Positions 27,448 to 36,511 of a DNA stretch of 64,000 nt are shown here, piece after piece. A model generated the notes under the pieces. The model saw only the letters and a program-made list of their open reading frames with translations. It was not told the origin of the DNA and did not search any database. The position numbers and the translations under genes are program-made. This DNA comes from Streptomyces luomodiensis (GTDB lineage Bacteria; Actinomycetota; Actinomycetes; Streptomycetales; Streptomycetaceae). Within the stretch, counting starts at the first letter, position 1. Every line of letters begins with the position of its first letter. Location: assembly GCF_031679605.1 (NCBI RefSeq), contig NZ_CP117522.1, positions 9,300,001 to 9,364,000 of the forward strand, given 5' to 3'.

Positions 27448-28157
27448 ATGACACAGACGCAACCGCCCGCACGGCCCGTCGTGGGGTTCACCGGGCTGTT
27501 CACCGGGCCGGGGGACCAGGGCCTGCCCATGGCCACCGCGATCGCCGAAGCGCCGGCTGCCGCCCGCGACCTCGGCTGCCGGTGCGTACGCGCCGACGGC
27601 GGCGTCCTGGAACACACCGGAGCCGGGACCGCGGCCGGTACGGGGAGACGGCTGTCTGCTTCGTCGACGTCCCGACCGTCGAGATCAGCTGGTCAACCGG
27701 CAGCGGCGCCGACTTCGTACGCTGGACCCGTGCCATGGCCGGGCGCGGCGATCGCGGCGACCGCGCGGTGCACCGGCTCGGTCCGGCTGCGATCCGCATC
27801 GACGGTGGCCGGGCCCTGGCCGAGCCGCCACTGACCGTCGAGTGGCGCATCGACATCGAGTGGCGCATCGACGTCGACGGTGCGCAGGCGGACCTGGCCT
27901 CCGCCTGCCGACCGCCCCACGAGAGGGACACCCACCTCGTCCCGGTGCTGACCGGCCCCCGGCTCGCCGTCGGCCCGGCCGAGTTGGTCGGCCACCGGCC
28001 GTCCTACCGATACCTGGCCTGGTACCTGCCGGGGCCACAGCGTCGGCGATCACCACCTCGGTGACGACCGGCCCGAGGCCGCGTCGCCGAGCGGTACCGC
28101 GCCGAACACACCTGGCTCCACCAGAGCCGCACCCCGGCCGCTTCGGCCGACCCCTGA
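27448..28157 (+). pseudogene. Scrambled remnant: hydroxyisobutyrate-DH start joined to SnoaL-like protein
   Basis: ATG 27448 opens a stretch (VVGFTGLFTGPGDQGLPMAT, then AIAEA) recalling the Rossmann start of 3-hydroxyisobutyrate dehydrogenases but with four inserted residues. From 27640, in another frame, comes a SnoaL/NTF2-like protein: VCFVDVPTVEISWSTGSGAD, FVRWTRAMAGRGDRGDRAVH, ERDTHLVPVLTGPRLAVGPA and GHRPSYRYLAWYL, followed by frame changes to HHLGDDRPEA and finally RYRAEHTWLHQSRTP. An 18-bp tandem duplication at 27838-27873 and loss of ~20 residues before ERDTH add to the damage. No intact product is expected. The DNA separates the MmyB-like regulator from its SDR. Confidence 0.75.
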
Positions 28158-28171
28158 AAGGAACAGCACTC

Positions 28172-28951
28172 ATGAGCAAACTCGCCCTCGTCACCGGCGC
28201 CACCTCCGGCATCGGCGAGGCATTCGCCACACGCCTCGCCACGGACGGCTACGACCTGATCATCGTGGGCCGCAACAAGGACCGCCTCGAGAAGTTCGCC
28301 GTCGACCACCCCGGCGTCACCATCCGCACCGTCGCAGCCGACCTGTCCACCGACGACGGCGTCGACACCGTCGCCGAGATCTGCGCCGGCGAGCCGCTGA
28401 CCATGCTCGTCAACAACGCCGGCGTCGCCCACTACATGCCGCTGGCCGAGCTGCCCGCCGACAAGGCCCGCGAACTCGTCCACGTCAAGGTCGTCGCCCC
28501 CACCATGCTCACCCGCGCCGCCGTCGCCGGTATGCGGGAACGCGGCGAAGGAAAGATCATCAACGTGGCCGGGATGATCGCCTTCAGCGGTCCCGCCGAC
28601 ACGTCCGTCATGCCCCGCCGCGCCGTCTACGCCGGCACCCTGGCCCACCTCGTCGCCATGTCCCAGACCCTCAGCGCCGAGCTGGCGGACACCGGCGTCC
28701 AGGTCCAGGTCCTGTGCCCCGGCGTCGTCGCCACCGAATTCCACTCGCGCCAGGGCCTCGACCTGAGCGCCGTACCCCGTATGAGCGCCGAGGACGTCGT
28801 CACCGCCGGCCTGCGCGGCCTCGAACTCGGCGAAGTCGTCTGCGCCCCCGGTGTCGAAGACGCCGCCCTCCTCGACGCCGTCTTCCAGGCCGACCTCGCC
28901 GCCTTCGGCGGACAGAGCCCCGCACTCGCCTCCCGCTACCGGACCAACTGA
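28172..28951 (+). CDS. SDR-family oxidoreductase (MmyB-linked)
   Basis: A 259-residue SDR: LALVTGATSGIGEAFATRLA, LIIVGRNKDRLEKFA, TMLVNNAGVAHYMPLAELPA, KIINVAGMIAFSG (position of the catalytic Ser uncertain) and RAVYAGTLAHL in place of the usual Tyr-x-x-x-Lys, so the Lys appears replaced. The tail ADLAAFGGQSPALASRYR is typical of the SDRs next to MmyB-like regulators. AAAGGA precedes ATG 28172. Because the canonical catalytic pair is altered, activity is uncertain. Confidence 0.88.
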   Translation: MSKLALVTGATSGIGEAFATRLATDGYDLIIVGRNKDRLEKFAVDHPGVTIRTVAADLSTDDGVDTVAEICAGEPLTMLVNNAGVAHYMPLAELPADKARELVHVKVVAPTMLTRAAVAGMRERGEGKIINVAGMIAFSGPADTSVMPRRAVYAGTLAHLVAMSQTLSAELADTGVQVQVLCPGVVATEFHSRQGLDLSAVPRMSAEDVVTAGLRGLELGEVVCAPGVEDAALLDAVFQADLAAFGGQSPALASRYRTN

Positions 28952-29128
28952 ACCGCTCCGCCCCGGCATTTCCCCGGCCCCGGCCCCGGGCCGCCCCGGC
29001 ACTGTGCGCCGGGGCCCCAGCACTTTGGCGAGGATCATGACCTCGACCAGGGGAGGACAGCGCGACGGCCGGACTCCATGTTGGCGATCACGGCCGAGCG
29101 GAGCCTGTCGGAGCGACCGCGGCTTGCG

Positions 29129-29144
29129 TGCAAATTTAACTGCA
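29129..29144. promoter_or_regulatory. Candidate RpiR operator upstream of C45 peptidase
   Basis: TGCAAATTTAACTGCA matches 13 of 16 bases of the perfect palindrome at 32668 upstream of the aminotransferase. A second inverted repeat, CCAAT-TTTC-ATTGG, follows at 29165-29178. The pocket is strikingly AT-rich, 83 bases before the peptidase start. Confidence 0.6.
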
Positions 29145-29226
29145 TTGCAAGATGTAGTGGCAAGCCAATTTTCATTGGACGAATGTGCGTGTCTACCAGG
29201 ACCGCGTGCCTGACGAAAGGTGCAGC

Positions 29227-30360
29227 ATGGGCGCTCACGTGCGCGAGCAGGAGTTCGCGGGACTGCGGTGGCTGGTGGCCAGCGGAGAGCGGGAAGAGGT
29301 CTTCGAGATGCTCGGGCAGGCCGCCAGATCCGAGATCCGCACAGTCCACCAGGAGCTTCCCGAAGCGGAGGCACTGCACATATGGGCCCGGACCGAGCTG
29401 GGCAGCGCGCACCTGCGGCGCCTGGTGTCCGAGACGCGGCGCAGCTGTCCCACCCAGGTTCGGGAGCTGCGGGCACTGGCACAGGGGGCGGGCCTGGAGT
29501 CTTTGATGCTGGCCAACCTCCGAGGCGATCTGGGCACCGATGACGGCACAGGCTGCACCGATCTCGGGTGGCGACGCTCGCGCTCGTACGTCGCGCACAA
29601 CGAGGACGGGGCCCCGGCGCTGGAGGGCCGGCTGATGCTGCTGACGCTGCTCATCGACGGCGACGTCCCCGTGACCACCCAGTGGTATCCAGGTTTTCTC
29701 CCCGCCAACACCTACGTCGCCACGGGGCACGGGCTGGTGTGGGGCATCAACCACATCCAGGCCACACGTCCCGCTCTCGCGGCCGGCCGTCACTTTGTCG
29801 CCCGAGCGCTACAGCAGGCCCCCGACCTGGAGGCCGCCGTACAGCTCCTGCGCACCGTCCCCTCCGCCGGCGGCTTCGCCTACACCATCGGAGCGCGCGA
29901 GACAGGCCGGGTCGTCGTGGTCGAGGCCGTCGCCGGACGGTCAGCGCTGGTCGAGGCCCAGCCCGCTCATCCTCTCCAGTGGCACACCAACCACCTGCGC
30001 CACCACCCCCTGCCTCTGGACGTGCCGAGCACGCAGCCGTCCTCGGGTGCCGGCAGCCTCGGGCAGCGGGCCGCCGGCAGCCTGGGCGGGTACGAGGAGA
30101 GCCAGGCCCGCGGCAAAGTCCTCGCCGGACTGGATGTGCCGGACCGGGAGCCGTCCGTCGACTGGTTCCTGGATGCGCTGACCTCGGCCCCTTTGCCCCG
30201 CGGTGTCTACCGCACGGCCGCCGGCTCCGACCCGCTGATGACCCTGTGCACCACCGTCACCGACCTCGACGCGGACAGCATCACGCTGCGCATTCCCGGT
30301 CGCCCGTCCGCCACGTTGCCGTTGTCCGCTTACGTGCGCGGCAACGCCGACGCACGGTGA
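29227..30360 (+). CDS. C45-family peptidase / acyl-CoA:6-APA acyltransferase-like
   Basis: A 377-residue Ntn hydrolase of the C45 group (penicillin N-acyltransferase relatives), expected to self-cleave before a Cys that becomes the nucleophile; the site is DDGTGCTDLGW, Cys ~110. The next family segment SYVAHNEDG is present, followed by LVWGINHI, QWHTNHLRHH and a C-terminal domain with TLCTTVTDLD. The usual reaction is amide hydrolysis or acyl transfer, for example on N-acyl amino acids. GAAAGG precedes ATG 29227. RpiR and aminotransferase genes follow; together they suggest amide cleavage then transamination of the freed amino acid. Confidence 0.85.
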   Translation: MGAHVREQEFAGLRWLVASGEREEVFEMLGQAARSEIRTVHQELPEAEALHIWARTELGSAHLRRLVSETRRSCPTQVRELRALAQGAGLESLMLANLRGDLGTDDGTGCTDLGWRRSRSYVAHNEDGAPALEGRLMLLTLLIDGDVPVTTQWYPGFLPANTYVATGHGLVWGINHIQATRPALAAGRHFVARALQQAPDLEAAVQLLRTVPSAGGFAYTIGARETGRVVVVEAVAGRSALVEAQPAHPLQWHTNHLRHHPLPLDVPSTQPSSGAGSLGQRAAGSLGGYEESQARGKVLAGLDVPDREPSVDWFLDALTSAPLPRGVYRTAAGSDPLMTLCTTVTDLDADSITLRIPGRPSATLPLSAYVRGNADAR

Positions 30361-30399
30361 CCCTCACGGCCGTCCCGTCACCGGGAGACAATCGCTGGT

Positions 30400-31293
30400 A
30401 TGGCCTCTCAACCGCAGTCCCCGCCGCAGACCTACGACGAACTCCTTTCCGTCCTGCACCAGCGCGGGAACACCCTGACCCGTGCACAGCGCCTCCTGGC
30501 CGACCGGGTGATGGCCGACCCCGAGGGCGTGGCCTTCATGACGGTCTCGGAGCTCGCTGCCGCTGTCGGCGTGAATGAGGCCACCGTCGTCCGGTTCGCC
30601 ACAAGCCTGGGCCTGGACGGCTACCCGGGTCTGACCCGGCTGTGCCGCGAACGGCTGCGCGAGCAGGCCCAGCTGCTGCGCCGCTACAACCATCTCCAGC
30701 AGCTCACCGCCGAGGGGGGCGACCCGCTGCAGCGGGCCGTCGCACTCGACCAGGCCAACATCGCCCGCACCTTCGCACGCATCAACCCCGAAGACTGGCA
30801 GGCCGCCGTCAAAGCCCTCGCCGACAGCCCTCGCGTCCATGTGATGGGACTGCGTAAGTGCTATGCCCCTGGCTACCTGCTGGGCTACCTCCTGCGCATG
30901 CTCCGCGAAGAGGTACACACCGTCACGGGCCCCGCCGGCAGCCTCACCGACGAACTGCGCGGCGTCCGGGAGGGCGACTGCTTCGTGGCGATCTCCATCC
31001 ACCGCTACAGCGCCGAGACCGTCAAGGCCGCCGCCTGGGCCCGCTCCCGCGGCGCCTGGTGCCTGGCGCTGACCGACAACCCGTCCTCACCTCTGGCCAC
31101 CACCGCCGATCAGGCGTTCTACATCGACGCCACCGGACCGTTCGTGCTGAGGTCCCTGACCGCCTTCACCTCCCTCGTCCAGGCGCTGGCCACAGGTGTG
31201 GCCCAAGCCCGCGGCCACGAGGCCCGTTCCACCCTGCTCCGGGAAGAGGAGCTGCTCGAGACGTTCTCCGTCTACGAGGCCCGGGAGGAATGA
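30400..31293 (+). CDS. MurR/RpiR-family transcriptional regulator
   Basis: A 297-residue regulator: N-terminal HTH_6 domain (~13-90: LTRAQRLLADRVMADPEGVA, FMTVSELAAAVGVNEATVVR, FATSLGLDGYPGL) and a SIS domain (~130-265: RVHVMGLRKCYAPGYLLGYL, DCFVAISIHRYSAETVKAAA, CLALTDNPSSPLATTADQAF). SIS domains usually bind phosphosugars, but RpiR proteins next to amino-acid enzymes sense other ligands. It follows the peptidase by 39 bases on the same strand and stands convergent to the aminotransferase; matching operators before both enzymes suggest it controls them. Confidence 0.92.
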   Translation: MASQPQSPPQTYDELLSVLHQRGNTLTRAQRLLADRVMADPEGVAFMTVSELAAAVGVNEATVVRFATSLGLDGYPGLTRLCRERLREQAQLLRRYNHLQQLTAEGGDPLQRAVALDQANIARTFARINPEDWQAAVKALADSPRVHVMGLRKCYAPGYLLGYLLRMLREEVHTVTGPAGSLTDELRGVREGDCFVAISIHRYSAETVKAAAWARSRGAWCLALTDNPSSPLATTADQAFYIDATGPFVLRSLTAFTSLVQALATGVAQARGHEARSTLLREEELLETFSVYEAREE

Positions 31294-31297
31294 GAAC

Positions 31298-31333
31298 GCG
31301 GAAGGGGGACAGCGCATGCTGTCCCCCTTCCGC
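31298..31333. terminator. Strong bidirectional terminator
   Basis: A 16-bp perfect stem (GCGGAAGGGGGACAGC and its complement) with a GCAT loop, between the convergent rpiR and aminotransferase genes. Confidence 0.9.
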
Positions 31334-31352
31334 ATCCCGCGGTGCCGGCCGC

Positions 31353-32603
31353 TCAGCCGTGCCGCGTCAGGCCCCTCAGCGCGCCGCGCAGGTGCTCCAG
31401 CGAGGAAGCTATCCACGGCAGGGACACCGGGTCGTCGCTGTCCAGCGCCTTCCAGCGCTCAGCGACGGACTCCCCGTACAGCAGGCTGGTCGCCACCCGC
31501 ACGCGCAGACCGTCCGGCGTGTCGCCGAACGCCTCACCGGCCAGGACGCCCACGCCGTGGCGCTCCAGCAGCGCATCGGCCAGCGACACTCCGCCGTCGA
31601 TGCCCTGACCGGCCAGGACCGGCCGCAGCGGCTCGAAGTCGGGATACAGGTAGAAGCCTGCCCCTGGCCGGCGGCACACGGCGCCGGCGGCGATGAATTC
31701 GGCGTGCACTGCCTGCGCCACGGCGGCATGCAGGCGCCGCGACCGCGCAATGTGGGTCACCAACTCCGGCGGGTCCTGCAGCACATGAGCGGCCACCGCC
31801 TGCATGGGCGCGGCCAGGCTCGACCAGATCTCACTGGCCACCCCGACCAGATCGGCCATCAGACTCTGCCCCCAGGCGCCCTGCGGCACTCGGGCCATGC
31901 CGATTCGCCAGCCACCCAGTGCCATCGACTTGCTCAGACCAGTGGTCACCACCGTGCGCTGCGGCAGGAAATGCGCGGCGCTGGGCGCCCGTCCGTCATG
32001 GACCAGGTCGGCGTAGATCTCGTCCGCGATCACCGCGAGCCCCCATTTCCCGGCGATGGCGCACACCTCCCGCAGATGGTCCGCTCGCGCCACCGTGCCG
32101 GTCGGGTTGTCAGGCACGGTCAGCACGAGAATCCCCGGCCGGGCCCCGGCCGCCCGCGCCGCTTCCAGCGCCTGCTCCAGCAGCCGCGGATCCGGCACGC
32201 CGCCGGCCTCGGCCGGTATGGGAACGTCGATCGTCCGCTTCGCCGCCAGCGACGCCTGGGCCGCGTAGCTCACCCACGACGGGCACGGCAGCACGACATC
32301 CCCGGGCAGCGCCAGCAGGAGAGCGAACAGCAGCGGCTTGCTGCCCGGCGCGAACAGCACCTGGTCCGGCTCCGTGTTCGAACCCCGGCGCGAGAACCAG
32401 CCGGCCGCGGCCTCCCGAGCCTCCACCGACCCGGCCACCGGACCGTAACTGTTGCGTCCGACCGCCCCGGCCAGCACCGCGGCCACCGAATCCGGCACCG
32501 GCAGACCTGCCTCGCCAAAACCCAGATGCAGCACCGTCCGACCTGCGGCCCGACGGGCCTCCAGTGTCTCGTTGATCGCCAAGGTCGCCGAATGCATCGT
32601 CAC
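31353..32603 (-). CDS. Class I/II PLP-dependent aminotransferase
   Basis: A 416-residue aspartate-aminotransferase-fold enzyme. Seen: LHLGFGEAGLPVPDSV, GPVAGSVEAREAAAGWFSRR, LTVPDNPTGTVARADHL (Asn of NPTG), VIADEIYADLVHDG (Asp/Tyr contacting PLP), TTGLSKSMALGGWRIGMARV with Schiff-base Lys ~225, and a C-terminal Arg region (LRVRVATSLLYG). GTG 32603, 10 bases after GAGGAG, is preferred to ATG 32597. The amino donor is unknown. A perfect 16-bp palindrome upstream links it to the RpiR regulator and the C45 peptidase. Confidence 0.92.
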   Translation of the reverse strand: MTMHSATLAINETLEARRAAGRTVLHLGFGEAGLPVPDSVAAVLAGAVGRNSYGPVAGSVEAREAAAGWFSRRGSNTEPDQVLFAPGSKPLLFALLLALPGDVVLPCPSWVSYAAQASLAAKRTIDVPIPAEAGGVPDPRLLEQALEAARAAGARPGILVLTVPDNPTGTVARADHLREVCAIAGKWGLAVIADEIYADLVHDGRAPSAAHFLPQRTVVTTGLSKSMALGGWRIGMARVPQGAWGQSLMADLVGVASEIWSSLAAPMQAVAAHVLQDPPELVTHIARSRRLHAAVAQAVHAEFIAAGAVCRRPGAGFYLYPDFEPLRPVLAGQGIDGGVSLADALLERHGVGVLAGEAFGDTPDGLRVRVATSLLYGESVAERWKALDSDDPVSLPWIASSLEHLRGALRGLTRHG

Positions 32604-33010
32604 GGCGCCCACACTCCTCACTAGCCCGACAGGGCAAGGCAATATCTCCTGCGTGCGCCAGAGTATGTGCAAATTAATTTGCATACAAGGCGAGGGCGCC
32701 GAGCGCGTCCGTTTGCGACCCGGGCGGAGCGGCTCATCCAAGTACGTACCAAGCCGTTGACAAAGTTGAAACGGAGTAGAAATCTGTCAAGGCAATGCAA
32801 AAGATGAACGAAATCACTTAACTCTTGTACTGCGGCTGGCTCGACTTCACCACGGCATCGTCTTGGCCTTGCCGAACACTTTCATCGTTCACCCGGCGCT
32901 CCGGTCCCTCATGCCTCCGTGATCCCTGCCCCGAGAGGTCCTGCGCGTCGGCGGACAGCGGGTCGCGGGGCCGGTTGCGGGCGCTCAGGGGAAGGGAACG
33001 AGAGGGCCTC
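32604..33010. other. Intergenic region between aminotransferase and glucanase genes
   Basis: This 407-base gap between divergent genes contains the palindrome at 32668, then an AT-rich stretch (32750-32830) with TTGACA (32757-32762) matched by an inverted TGTCAA (32785-32790). TTGACA could be the -35 of the glucanase promoter, although no convincing -10 is visible. No reading frame here looks genuine. Confidence 0.5.
32668..32683. promoter_or_regulatory. Candidate RpiR operator upstream of aminotransferase
   Basis: TGCAAATTAATTTGCA is a perfect 16-bp palindrome in GC-rich DNA, 65 bases upstream of the aminotransferase start, with a close relative upstream of the C45 peptidase at 29129. Confidence 0.75.
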
Positions 33011-36000
33011 ATGAACAGAAGACATCACGGTCGGCGGTGGTCCGCCGGGCTTGTGCTGGCGGGTCTGCTCACGGTCGGGCTGCTGCCCGTGACAGCCCAT
33101 GCCGCGGCGGGAACGAACTTGGCGCTGGGCAGGCCGGTGACGGCCAGTGGGGCGCACGGCTCGTACCCGGCGAGCAATGTCACCGACGGCAGCCAGGCCT
33201 CCTACTGGGAGGGTCCCGCGGGCGCGTTCCCGCAGTGGGTGCAGGTCGACCTCGGGAGCAAGGCGGACATCGACGAGGTGGTGCTGAAGCTCCCCGCGTC
33301 GTGGGAGTCGCGCACCGAGGCCGTAACGGTCCAGGCCGGCACCGACGGCAAGGACTTCACCACCGTGGTGGCGGAGGCACGCAAGGAGTTCGCGCCGTCG
33401 TCCGGCAACACCGTGGCGCTCGACGTCACGGCCCAGGCACGGTACGTGCGGGTCCAGGTGACCGGCAACACGGGCTGGAACGCCGCCCAGCTCTCCGAGA
33501 TCGAGGTGCGCGGGGAGGCCGGCGGGGAGAACCCCGGGGACCCGCCCGCGGGCACCAACCTGGCCCTGCGCAAGCCGATCGAGGCGTCGTCGACCACCCA
33601 GAACTACGTCGCGGGCAACGCCAACGACGGCAGCACCTCCACCTACTGGGAGGCGAGCGGCCAGTCCTCGACGCTGACCGCGAAGCTCGGCGCCGACGCC
33701 GATCTGACCGGCGTCGTCGTCAAACTGAACCCCGATGCCGCCTGGAGCACCCGGTCGCAGAGCATTCAGGTGCTGGGACGGCCGGCCGGGGAGTCCGGGT
33801 TCACCTCGCTGAAGGACCGGGCCGACTACACCTTCAGCCCGTCGCAGAACAAGAACACGGTGACCATCCCGGTCACGGGCCGGTACGCGGACGTACGCCT
33901 GCAGTTCTTCGGCAACACCGGTGCCGGCGGAGGCCAGGTCGCCGAGTTCGAGGTCGTCGGCGCGGCCGCACCCGCCCCCGATCTGACCGTCACCGACCTC
34001 GCCTGGTCGCCCGAGTCGCCCTCCGAGGCGGAGGCGGTCACCGTCGAGGCCACGGTCCGCAACGCCGGAACGGCCGCCGCGCCCGCGACCACGGTGAACG
34101 TCAGCCTCGAGGGCGCGGTCGCCGGCAGCGGCGCCGTCGACGCGCTCGCGCCGGGCGCGTCGGTGAAGGTACCGGTCAAGGTCGGCAAGCGGCCCATGGG
34201 CAGCTACAGCGTCTCCGCCGTCGTCGACCCGACCGACACGGTCGCCGAGCTCGACAACACCAACAACAGCCGCAACGCCGCCTCGAAGCTGGTCATCGGC
34301 CAGGCCCCCGGACCGGACCTGGAGGTCACCGGCATCACCACCAACCCCTCCAACCCGGCCGTCGGCGCCAAGGTCACCTTCACCGTCGCCGTGCACAACA
34401 GGGGCACCACCGCGGTGCCCACCGGATCGGTCACCCGGCTCACCGTCGGCGACACCACGCTGAACGGCACCGCGGGCGCCATCCCGGCCGGTGACACGGC
34501 CACCGTGGCGATCAGCGGCGCCTGGACCGCCACCAGCGGGGGAGCGGCGCTCACCGCGACGGCCGACGCCACCGGCACCGTCGCCGAGACCAACGAGGAC
34601 AACAACACCTTCGCCCGCTCCCTGGTCGTCGGACGCGGCGCCGCCGTGCCCTACATCGAGTACGAGGCGGAGGACGGCCGGTACGACGGCACCCTGCTGA
34701 AGACGGACGCCAAGCGCACCTTCGGGCACACCAACTTCGCCACCGAGTCCTCCGGGCGCTCATCGGTCCGGCTCGACTCCACCGGGCAGTACGTGGAGTT
34801 CACCTCCACCACGCCGGCCAACTCCATCGTCGTCCGCAACTCGATCCCGGACGCGGCGGGCGGCGGCGGCAGGGAGGCGACCATCAGCCTCTACGCGGAC
34901 GGTAAGTTCGTCCGCAAGCTCAACCTGTCCTCCAAGCACAGCTGGCTCTACGGCACGACCGACGACCCGGAGGGCCTGACCAACCGGCCCGGCGGCGACG
35001 CCCGGCGACTGTTCGACGAGTCCAACGCCCTGCTCACCGAAACCTATCCGGCGGGTACGAAGTTCCGGCTCCAGCGGGACGCCGGTGACGACGCGTCCTT
35101 CTACGTCATCGACCTGATCGATCTGGAGCAGGTCGCGGCACCGGCCGCCAAGCCCGCCGACTGCGTCTCCATCACCGACTACGGGGCCGTGCCCAACGAC
35201 GGCATCGACGACGCGGACGCCATCCAGCGCGCCGTCACGGCGGACCAGAACGGCGAGATCCCCTGCGTGTGGATACCCGCGGGCCAGTGGCGCCAGGAGA
35301 AGAAGATCCTGACCGACGACCCGCAGAACCGGGGCCAGTACAACCAGATGGGTATCCGGGACGTCACCATCCGCGGCGCCGGTATGTGGCACTCCCAGCT
35401 CTACTCGCTCATCCCGCCCCAGGAAGCGGGCGGTATCAACCACCCCCACGAGGGCAACTTCGGCTTCGACATCGACGACAACACCAAGATCTCCGACATC
35501 GCCATCTTCGGCTCCGGCACCATCCGCGGCGGCGACGGCGGCGCCGAGGGCGGTGTCGCGCTCAACGGCCGCTTCGGCAAGAACACCAAGATCACCAATG
35601 TGTGGATCGAGCACTCCAACGTCGGCGCCTGGGTCGGCCGCGACTACTCCAACATCCCCGAGCTGTGGGGACCGGGCGACGGCCTCGAGTTCAACGGCGT
35701 ACGGATCCGCAACACCTACGCCGACGGCGTCAACTTCACCAACGGCACCCGCAACTCGACCGTATACAACTCCTCCTTCCGCAACACCGGCGACGACGCG
35801 CTCGCCGTATGGGCCAACAAGTACGTGAAGGACACCTCCGTCGACATCGGCCACGACAACCACTTCCGCAACAACACCATCCAGCTGCCCTGGCGGGCCA
35901 ACGGCATCGCGATCTACGGCGGCTACGGCAACACGATCGAGAACAACCTGGTCTCCGACACCATGAACTACCCGGGGATCATGCTGGCCACGGACCACGA

Positions 36001-36406
36001 CCCGCTGCCCTTCTCGGGCCAGACGCTCATCGCGGGCAACGGCCTGTACCGCACGGGCGGCGCGTTCTGGGGCGAGGCGCAGGAGTTCGGCGCGATCACC
36101 CTGTTCGCCCAGGGGCAGGACATCCCGGGGGTCACGATCCGCGACACGGCCATCCACGACTCCACCTACGACGGCATCCAGTTCAAGACGGGCGGCGGCG
36201 CGCTGCCCGGCGTCCAGATCAAGGACGTCACCATCGACAAGTCCAACAACGGGTCCGGAATCCTCGCGATGGGCGGGGCGCGCGGCAGCGCCACGCTGAC
36301 GAACGTGACGATCACCAACTCGGCCGAGGGTGACGTGGTGAAGGAGCCCGGCTCGCAGTTCGTGATCAACGGCTCCGCGAACCGGTCCTCCGCATCGCGC
36401 GACTGA
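33011..36406 (+). CDS. Secreted multidomain GH87-type alpha-1,3-glucanase
   Basis: A 1131-residue secreted protein: signal peptide (~1-32, ending PVTAHA), F5/8 type C domain (~35-170), a second discoidin-like domain (~178-318), two CARDB domains (~322-540), a CBM6/35-type module opening EYEAEDGRYDGT (~552-700), and a right-handed beta-helix catalytic domain (~705-1120). The helix opens CVSITDYGAVPNDGIDDADA and carries YADGVNFTNGTRNSTVYN and NTGDDALAVW. Asp905 and the pair Asp928/Asp929 have the same +23/+24 spacing as the catalytic Asp1045/1068/1069 reported for the GH87 enzyme Agl-FH1, as I recall. It should hydrolyse alpha-1,3-glucan (fungal wall or mutan). A similar gene follows. SD is weak (GAGAGGG). 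Confidence 0.85.
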   Translation: MNRRHHGRRWSAGLVLAGLLTVGLLPVTAHAAAGTNLALGRPVTASGAHGSYPASNVTDGSQASYWEGPAGAFPQWVQVDLGSKADIDEVVLKLPASWESRTEAVTVQAGTDGKDFTTVVAEARKEFAPSSGNTVALDVTAQARYVRVQVTGNTGWNAAQLSEIEVRGEAGGENPGDPPAGTNLALRKPIEASSTTQNYVAGNANDGSTSTYWEASGQSSTLTAKLGADADLTGVVVKLNPDAAWSTRSQSIQVLGRPAGESGFTSLKDRADYTFSPSQNKNTVTIPVTGRYADVRLQFFGNTGAGGGQVAEFEVVGAAAPAPDLTVTDLAWSPESPSEAEAVTVEATVRNAGTAAAPATTVNVSLEGAVAGSGAVDALAPGASVKVPVKVGKRPMGSYSVSAVVDPTDTVAELDNTNNSRNAASKLVIGQAPGPDLEVTGITTNPSNPAVGAKVTFTVAVHNRGTTAVPTGSVTRLTVGDTTLNGTAGAIPAGDTATVAISGAWTATSGGAALTATADATGTVAETNEDNNTFARSLVVGRGAAVPYIEYEAEDGRYDGTLLKTDAKRTFGHTNFATESSGRSSVRLDSTGQYVEFTSTTPANSIVVRNSIPDAAGGGGREATISLYADGKFVRKLNLSSKHSWLYGTTDDPEGLTNRPGGDARRLFDESNALLTETYPAGTKFRLQRDAGDDASFYVIDLIDLEQVAAPAAKPADCVSITDYGAVPNDGIDDADAIQRAVTADQNGEIPCVWIPAGQWRQEKKILTDDPQNRGQYNQMGIRDVTIRGAGMWHSQLYSLIPPQEAGGINHPHEGNFGFDIDDNTKISDIAIFGSGTIRGGDGGAEGGVALNGRFGKNTKITNVWIEHSNVGAWVGRDYSNIPELWGPGDGLEFNGVRIRNTYADGVNFTNGTRNSTVYNSSFRNTGDDALAVWANKYVKDTSVDIGHDNHFRNNTIQLPWRANGIAIYGGYGNTIENNLVSDTMNYPGIMLATDHDPLPFSGQTLIAGNGLYRTGGAFWGEAQEFGAITLFAQGQDIPGVTIRDTAIHDSTYDGIQFKTGGGALPGVQIKDVTIDKSNNGSGILAMGGARGSATLTNVTITNSAEGDVVKEPGSQFVINGSANRSSASRD

Positions 36407-36418
36407 GCGCTGTGCCAC

Positions 36419-36448
36419 CGGGTGCGCCGGCTCCGGCCGGCGCACCCG
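36419..36448. terminator. Terminator-like hairpin between glucanase genes
   Basis: A 13-bp perfect GC-rich stem (CGGGTGCGCCGGC and its complement) with a TCCG loop, 12 bases after the first glucanase stop. It may separate or attenuate expression of the second gene. Confidence 0.75.
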
Positions 36449-36511
36449 CTCCCCCCACCCATCCCACTGACGTGCCCCGCCGGACGCGGCGGGGCAACAG
36501 ATCGGGGACCC

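Noticed and set aside
33011..36406. Pectate lyase or polygalacturonase
   Set aside because: The beta-helix fold is shared, but the Asp/Asp-Asp spacing and the discoidin-CARDB-CBM architecture match GH87 glucanases better.
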